Shown one piece after another: positions 57,528 to 64,000 of a DNA stretch of 64,000 nt. The stretch's first letter is position 1. Every line of letters starts with the position of its first letter. The translations under genes were made by a program, and so were the position numbers. Source of the stretch: Garcia nutans (lineage: Eukaryota; Streptophyta; Magnoliopsida; Malpighiales; Euphorbiaceae); contig CANTUV010000002.1 in the NCBI GenBank assembly GCA_947685225.1, positions 4,216,001 to 4,280,000 of the forward strand, written 5' to 3'. The notes beneath the pieces were generated by a model. That model saw only the letters and a program-made list of their open reading frames with translations, was not told the origin of the DNA and did no database searches.

Positions 57528-59359
57528 TGTAAAACCTTAATTTAGGCATCATTTCAAATATGGTTTTAATTTAAAAGACAAATCAAGTTTGGTTCCAATA
57601 ATAAGGTCCAAATTAAATCAAGTCTAAGTTTCAAAGTTTGAATTAGGTCCAGCTCAACTTAGGGTCTGAATGTGGTTGGTTCAATTTAAATTGAGCTAAT
57701 ACAGCTTCAGTCCAAAGGCCAATTTGACATGAGTTATATTCTCAGCTTGATTTAAAAGTCCTAATTGTATTTAACTTAGAAAAAATTTCAAATTACAATT
57801 AAGAATTGGAACCGAATTATGATTAATAGCCGAGGTTAGCCCCCTAATTTAAGGATTATAAATATAAATCAAGGAAACAAAAAAGGGGAGCAACTTTTAG
57901 CATCCTAAAAGCCACAATAATTAAAAAAAAGCCATTGGAATTAAGGCAGTAAGCAGTCACAATAAGAGGAGATTAGCGACCATGATTAAAATAATAGACA
58001 GAAGCTAAGCCAAAGGGGGATAATAGCCTGAAATAGCCAACTACCTTCAAATTGTTTCACTCAACAACAAACTAATTAGTCCAGGTAGTAAGCAAAAAAA
58101 AAAAAAAAAGCTTGGTTCAACACATCAAATTGGTGGAGTTGATAAATGCAGGTTTTATTTTGTTTGACTAATTCAATTCAATTATTTACTTTTACCAATT
58201 AATTTATTACATTGTTCAATTAATAAACAGTATTGCAAATTGTTCATAGTAAGCCATCAGTTTGGGATTAAAATAGACAGTAGCATTAATATTCATTCTA
58301 CCATTATTTTCATAAATCTAAAACCCTAATCTATAATATTGCATCTTAGCTTTAGGATTAAATCTTACTATTACATGACTAAACCCTTATCTTGCATGTT
58401 TTAATTATAGTTTGCATATCAAAACCTAGATTTACACATTTTAGCTTAATTAAAATATTAAAACCCTAATTTTGTTTCCAAAACCCTAATTTTAAACCCT
58501 AAGCTTAGAAAAAAAATCCTAATTTTAACCTAAAACCCTAATTTTAGGTTAGAACCCTAGTTTTTTTTTCTAAAACCCTAACTTTAGCTTTAAAAATCCT
58601 AGTTTTATTCCAAAACTCTAATTTCATAATTAAACTCTAAATTACTAATCAAACCCTAATTTGATAAAGCCTTAAATTTATTATCATTGATTTATTATTA
58701 TTTGATCATGATGGATGGTATGACGATGAATGGTTTACTTGTCTGTGGTGAGTGATTGGTTAATGTTTATTTATTGTTATTTGGATTTTAAGGGAGACAT
58801 AAAAGGCATGTTTCCACCTTGTATGGGTGCCTTGTTTCTTTTGTTTATATCATCAATTTTAAGAACTTTGGGACTATTGTAAGGGAAATATTTCTACATT
58901 TTGGTAGGTATCCTATTTTATTTATTTGATTGTAAGGATATTTTGACATTATTAGGGCATGTTTCCATCTTTGGATGAGTGCCCATTTTGTTTGATTTAT
59001 TTCAATAATATGATGAATATTTATTTTCTTTAAATGTATCTAATATGGATGATGTTATAATAATTAAGAATTAAATAATATTTAGACCTGAAAGGAGGCC
59101 AGTTCCAATGAACTGGGTTTTATGGGGGTGCTAGTTCATTCTCACCTTCCCCATGCGCACCTAACTTTTCAAACTGAGTAGAGGTTGGGGATTCCTTATG
59201 AATCGAGTCATCTACCCCTTTTTATCTTCTTGGCCTGTCCTGGTGGTGGCTCCTATTCTTCGAGTTTAGGCCTGTGTTCTCTAAGGTCAAGAGTCTAACA
59301 GTGCTAAAGTCACAAGAACCATTTTATCAAGAGTGGGGGCAAAAATCACTTCTCTCACA
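57528..59359 (+). mobile_element. 3' LTR of element E
   Basis: 1832 bp, TGTAAAACCTTAATTTAGG to TCTCTCACA. It has a telo-box segment (58425-58670), the conserved Tat block (59085-59290; compare B 17425-17640) and a terminal GTGGGGGCAAAAATC as in B. The exact TSD cannot be confirmed because the left end is out of view. Confidence 0.87.
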
Positions 59360-59790
59360 TAGCTCAATCCTCTCTTGTTAATTGATGCTTGAATTGTTGA
59401 AACTCTACTATACCTTGACCATTCTTACCCAAACCCATTCCAGGAAAGAAGCCCATCTTCTTTATGATGCTTGATATAGGAGGATCCGTCTACCCATTAT
59501 ACATTGGTGCTGCTTGAATCTAGTGAAAGATGGTTATTCAATTCCCTACAATGCTATGGTCTCCCTAGTTGGGGCTACTTTGATCATCACCACATCACCC
59601 TCATAGGAAAATTTAATCATTTAGTGCGGGTTGATGGGACACCTCCTAATTTGTGGAACCAAGGTAGACCAAATAGCACGGTAATAAAGGCAATTGGGAT
59701 GTTAAGGACAGTAAAGATTACTTCACTTTCAATGGGCCCATCTTGATCTTAGTAGTGAAGATCCCTAAAAACTTCCCCTCTTTGGCATAG
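59360..59790 (-). pseudogene. Element F: protease and G-patch-like fragment of a Tat element
   Basis: On the minus strand, GLPWFHKLGGVPS (near 59650-59690) and FFPGMGLGKNGQGI (about 59425-59465) correspond to B 20885-21140. Frameshifts and stops are frequent. The frame is cut at 59360 by the LTR end of E, which makes F the oldest element seen. A plus-strand frame (59504-59746) is a shadow. Confidence 0.8.
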
Positions 59791-60160
59791 TGTTGTGTCC
59801 TAGGCCAATGAAATGTATACATATTATTACATTCAATAAAATAAATGAGGAATTTCATTATCATGTGCATGTTTATTATTTTAACATGATTAAATTTCCA
59901 TGAATAGATGATTTAACTTTATGTCAACAAGTATATGACTTGATAGTAAAACCATAAAGTAATATGAACTCTACCTAAATTATCCCTAGTTGTTCATTAC
60001 CGATGGGGCAATAATGAATAAAGACTATTATGTAGTTTGACTAATGATCACATTTTATTGATCATGAATATAAGATATTATGTCAAAACATAAGTACATG
60101 TTAGAAAATATGATACTGGATAAACCTAAAAAGAGAATACTACATGGATTAATGTCATAA
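59791..60160. other. Unassigned AT-rich sequence
   Basis: No open frame or family motif. The style (short direct repeats such as TTGATCATGAATAT) could fit a decayed LTR but I cannot assign it. Confidence 0.5.
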
Positions 60161-61010
60161 CACTACAAAAAAAAGCGCAATCAGCGACGCATTCTGCGAC
60201 AACTCTTATTTCGTCACTGATTAGCGACATTATCAACGACAACTTTACGACAAAGAATCGAGATAAGCGTCTTTCTAACATTTCGTCGCTGAATGAGTCG
60301 CTAAATGTGTCGCTGATTAACGACAAAAAAAATGGTCGTAGAATCTGTCGCTGAATAGCGATAAAAGGTCGTTTCTCGCTGAATGTGTCGCTGAATTTTG
60401 AGCCAAATTTTGGCGCCGACAATCAGCGACGATGTTACGACTAATTTACGACAAATTAGCAAAGAATGTGTTTATTTTTTATTGAAAAATTTTTGGTCGC
60501 TAATTAGTCGCTAAATGTGTCGCTGATTTGCGAGAAAAATAATTAGTCGCAGAATTATCGTTAATTTGCGAGAATATTGAGACGAATTAGCGAGAAATTA
60601 ATTTTTTTTTCTATTTTGAAGTAATTGGTCGCTAATTAGTCGCTAAATGTGTCGCTGATTTGCGAGAAAAATAGTTAGTCGCAGAATTATCGTTAATTTG
60701 CGAGAATATTGCGACGAATTAGCGAGAAATTAATTTTTTTTCTATTTTGAAGTAATTGGTCGCTAATTAGTCGCTAAATGTGTCGCTGATTTGCGAGAAA
60801 AATAGTTAGTCGCAGAATTATCGTTAATTTGCGAGAATATTGCGACGAATTAGCGAGAAATTAATTTTTTTTTCTATTTAAAAGTAATTGGTCGCTAATT
60901 AGTCGCTAAATGTGTCGCTGCTTTGCGAGAAAAATAGTTAGTCGCAGAATTATCGTTAATTTGCGAGAATATTGCGACGAATTAGCGAGAAATTAATTTT
61001 TTTTATCTAA
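60161..61010 (+). mobile_element. CACTA-type (En/Spm) transposon terminus with subterminal repeats
   Basis: Starts CACTACAAAAAAAAGCGC, the canonical terminal inverted repeat of plant CACTA elements, followed by dense copies of TCGCTGA/TCGCTAA/GCGACGA in both orientations, as expected of subterminal transposase-binding regions. From 60495 four copies of a 131-132 bp unit follow (starts about 60495, 60627, 60758, 60889). No opposite terminus (TTTTTTGTAGTG) was seen before 64000 and no transposase, so this is a truncated element or a derivative. Confidence 0.75.
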
Positions 61011-61926
61011 ATTTCTTTGTTTGTTTTTAGATTTTTGTTAGAAATTTATTTATTTTTTATTTTCTTTGGATTTTTGCAGCTAAATATAGGTTAACGTGAT
61101 TCTAATTTGCTTTTTCTTAATTATATTATATTAACGTGGTTCTGACGTATTTATTTTATAAAAGAATTATGATATTTGATTTTTTTTTGAATATGCATGT
61201 ATTCTAACAAATTCAATCCGACCAAATTCATTTTTATTTGAAAAAACTTATATATTTATCTGTCAGTCGAAATATTAAATCAAATTGATGAACCTTACTC
61301 GTGCACTCACATAGAACAGTATTTTATTTGTTCTAATAAAATTATTATTTTCAATTAACACACATTTATTAAAAAAATAATTAAAATTTTTAAATATTAG
61401 AGAAAATTATTTTAAATGAACTAAAATACACTCCATTAACTCATTAATATTAAAATTATTATATTTTTATAATATTAATTAATTTATTAATAATAAGAGT
61501 ATAATTTTAAAAAAGATGAATTAATTTTTTTAATTATATAAAATGATAATTTTAATGAAACAATTTATTTTTAAAGTGATAATTTTATTAAAATGAGGGG
61601 CATAAATAATAAAAAGTACTTTTTTAAAAAAATAAATATTTTATGATTATACTATAAAAAAAATTGTTGCAAATTTTGGTTTACCCGCTTAAACGCACTA
61701 AAGTTTCATATTAACCAAATAAACCGCTCAAATGTGTTCAACGAATGCCCGGTTTTCACTGTTTTTGCCTCCAAAATTTTCAAAATCTCCCCCCGTTTTC
61801 CCTTCTCAGATCTATCTCTTCTTTACCCGCAAAAACTCCTTTCCCGTTCAGTTCTCTAATCTTTCACTTCTCTTCCCCGCTTCACATTTTTCATATCCAT
61901 CTCCCTCACGCTTCCCTGCTCAAGAA
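61011..61926 (+). promoter_or_regulatory. AT-rich upstream region and 5' UTR of the WD40 gene
   Basis: 61011-61680 is AT-rich with no gene. From about 61690 the composition changes to C/T-rich (CTCC, TTCCC), typical of a plant 5' UTR. No clear TATA box. An in-frame ATG at 61732 exists but the 65 residues it would add are low-complexity phenylalanine/serine/proline, so I do not use it. Confidence 0.55.
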
Positions 61927-63938
61927 ATGGGGAAGCAAACCAAATCCAAAACCACCCAATCTTTTGGCAAAGGAAAGGTAACGCCGATGCAAGTTGCATT
62001 TATTGTCGATCGGTATCTCTCCGATAACAACTTCTCTGAAACTCGCGCTGTCTTCAGAACTGAGGCTTCTTCTCTACTCTCCAAATCCCCAGTTCAAGAG
62101 GTACCCATTACTTTTCTATTTCAATAGAATTTTTTTTCATGTGTTTTATCCGGATTTATGATTTTCAAAATCTATGTCGATTATCTGAAAGATTTTTAAT
62201 TGCTGTTTCTGCGTTTTTCTGGGTTTGTTTTATTGATCAAAATTGAAACTTTTATGAGCAGGTTGTAACTGTAATTGATTTGCCTTCTGGGTCTGATAAG
62301 CTTTATACGGGAAGTAATGATGAGACAGTAAGAGTTTGGGATTGCCAGTCTGGCCAGGTTGCTATTTAGATTTGATTTTCACATTTTCGTATTAGAAATC
62401 TATTTTTAGACACATCATTACAAGGAGATTATGTTTCTAGTGGTCTTAAAATGAAATAATGAGTCTTTCAGTGCTGTTCTTTATTGAATGAATTTACATT
62501 GAACTTGAAGTTAATGCTTCGTTTTAAAGATAGATTTGATCTATAACACACCAGAGAGACGTTGCGTCATAGTTATTATAATTCTTTAGGACGATTATTC
62601 AGTTTTTAACTAAGGCTCTTGCTTATTTGATTTTCTGTATTTCTTTTACAAAATTGTTTAGTTGTAGTACTTTAATTATTATACTGGAACTCCCATGCAT
62701 AACCTTATGTCTGGTAAGCGGGGTCATTTATGATGGTTCTCTGTATTGCAGTGTATGGCTGTGATTCAGCTGGGAGGAGAAGTCGGCTGCATGATCAGTG
62801 AAGGTCCTTGGATTTTTGTTGGCATACCAAATGTTGTTAAGGTTGGACATAGAGAATACCTTTCTTGAATTGTCATGAATGATATGTTGCTTCATCATTT
62901 TTGAATCTTATAAAATATTATTTTTAGGTATTTTATATTATAATAGATTCACAATTTTAGTTGCTTGTAGTAAAATTTTATGCCATTGAATAGGATCTAA
63001 GATGACAATCTTGCAGGCATGGAATACACAAACTAACACTGATCTAACTCTTAATGGACCTGTTGGACAAGTTTATGCCCTTGTTGTGGGTAACGGCTTG
63101 CTCTTTGCTGGTACGCAGGTAATCTCTTCATGTTAAGGAGACTGGTCTTAAAATTTTATTTATTCTTAAGTTGCTTTAATAGTCAATCAAATTATTGTGG
63201 TAGAATTTATTGAGCATCGCAATTGTATTAAAAATGTTACATGCTTTATGGCATATGGACATTGTAAGTGTTTGGCTGCAAACAGAGTTAGGTTTGTGCT
63301 TATATATGGGAAAGGCCATTTTTTTACCCATACGTGTCTTCCTTTTCCCTTTGTGCTCGAGGAACAGTTAATAACTTTTCCTTTTTTATGCAGGATGGGG
63401 CAATATTGGCATGGAAATTTAACCCAACTACCTTTAACTTTGAACCAGCAGCATCACTTACAGGTCACAATGTTGCAGTTGTTTCATTAGTTGTTGGAGC
63501 TAATAGACTGTATTCTGGTTCAATGGACCATTCTATAATGGTAAGCTGTTATTTGGTGTTATATCTTAATGTAAAATTTTTTGGTTGTCATTATAAACAT
63601 TGTGAACTAGATCTAATCTTTTCCTTTGTATCATTTTTTTGGTCTTTTGTAATATTAACTTGTCCTTCCTGCTAGGTCTGGAATCTTAATACTTTGCAGG
63701 GCGTACAAACACTAAGTGAGCATACTTCAGTTGTTATGTCTGTACTTTGTTGGGACCAGTTTCTTTTGTCATGCTCATTGGACCAAACAGTAAAGGTTTA
63801 TATCATATTCAGTTCACATGGAGCTTTTTTTTATTTTGTTATCAGGATGATGTTACTTAGTTGTTTCTATTTGTTTAGGTGTGGGCTGCTACAGAAAGTG
63901 GGAACTTGGAAGTAACATACACTCACAATGAGGAGCAT
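61927..63938 (+). CDS. LisH-like/WD40 protein of ZFWD type, 5' part
   Basis: Exons 61927-62100, 62262-62357, 62752-62841, 63017-63118, 63394-63540, 63676-63795 and 63879-63938, all with GT-AG introns in phase 0; the gene continues past the window. Exon 1 (58 residues) has a basic start then VAFIVDRYLSDNNFSETRAV, a LisH-like dimerisation pattern. Exons 2-7 are WD40 blades: LYTGSNDETVRVWDCQSGQ, GGEVGCMISEGPWIFVGIP, AWNTQTNTDL, LLFAGTQDGAILAWKF, RLYSGSMDHSI and LLSCSLDQTVKVWAATESGN. They match plant ZFWD proteins (C3H48/C3H63 class), which normally begin with CCCH zinc fingers. Here the zinc finger is missing and replaced by the LisH-like exon. Frames are open through all visible exons, so it could be expressed. 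One codon is odd: ATGVWN where IRVWN is usual at the exon 5/6 junction. Function of the fusion unknown. Confidence 0.85.
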
Positions 63939-64000
63939 GTAGGTTATTCAATTTCATATTGTTAACATCTTGCTTGTTGAATTTTGACTTACCATGTCAA

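Larger units (their letters stand above)
55446..59359 (+). mobile_element. Element E: 3' part of a Tat-lineage retrotransposon
   Basis: E holds, from left to right, an antisense PMD gene, a tandem array (57120-57455), a PPT-like CAAGTAGGGGGTAAGAC (57510-57527) and a 3' LTR (57528-59359). The layout is the same as the 3' part of B but diverged. Its left portion is outside the window because copia inserted into it at 55440/55446. Confidence 0.87.

Noticed and set aside
59504..59746. 80-residue plus-strand frame
   Set aside because: It is the reverse of the Tat protease fragment F.
61732..61926. N-terminal extension of the WD40 gene
   Set aside because: The added residues are low-complexity and the sequence looks like a C/T-rich 5' UTR; ATG 61927 begins the conserved part.

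Overview
The window is plant nuclear DNA, most likely from a eudicot with a large, repeat-rich genome. The evidence is a stack of full-length LTR retrotransposons of plant-specific lineages, a CACTA-type transposon end, and one intron-containing host gene with plant-type GT-AG introns and a plant zinc-finger/WD40 (ZFWD-type) protein signature at the right edge. I see no rRNA, tRNA, CRISPR or bacterial feature. The species cannot be named from the sequence alone.

About 59 kb is a nest of retrotransposons that can be unpacked from exact LTR ends and target-site duplications (TSDs). The oldest visible layer is F (59360-59790, minus), a fragment of a Tat-lineage Ty3/gypsy element. F is cut by E (55446-59359, plus), another Tat element of which the 3' LTR, a tandem array and an antisense gene remain. 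E is cut inside that antisense gene by a Ty1/copia element on the minus strand (5' LTR 54148-55440, gag at 53.2-54.1 kb, resuming at 14.5-15.98 kb). The copia gag is split by B (15984-53235, TSD CTTGT), a 37 kb composite whose backbone is a Tat-lineage element on the plus strand. B carries two further insertions: D (21168-31497, TSD TTAGA), a Tekay/Del-type chromovirus, and C (34745-44323, TSD GCAGT), a non-autonomous Tat element on the minus strand. The downstream part of copia (integrase) is cut at 14467 by a large non-coding derivative (LARD) related to D, present as a tandem LTR-internal-LTR-internal-LTR array covering 1-14467 and running off the left edge.

The most interesting material is in the 6.2 kb between the end of B's pol and its 3' LTR (44883-51111). 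It holds two multi-exon genes on the strand opposite to the retrotransposon: a plant mobile domain (PMD) gene (47009-49520) and a gene resembling the plant DUF7745 family (45290-46611). Each has its own TATA box about 90-100 bp upstream of its ATG and keeps recognisable introns. E carries the same PMD gene at the same place and orientation, also with a TATA box. B, C and E all have a tandem-repeat array just before the 3' LTR, and LTRs rich in telo-box motifs.

Nearly all coding elements are inactivated. In D every in-frame stop that I could interpret reads as a C-to-T change at CG or CHG, the signature of cytosine methylation and deamination; B's antisense genes show the same bias.

At the right edge, a CACTA-type terminus with four 132-bp repeats (60161-61010) and an AT-rich spacer precede a host gene (CDS from 61927) that joins a LisH-like first exon to six WD40 exons of ZFWD type. 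The gene continues beyond the window.
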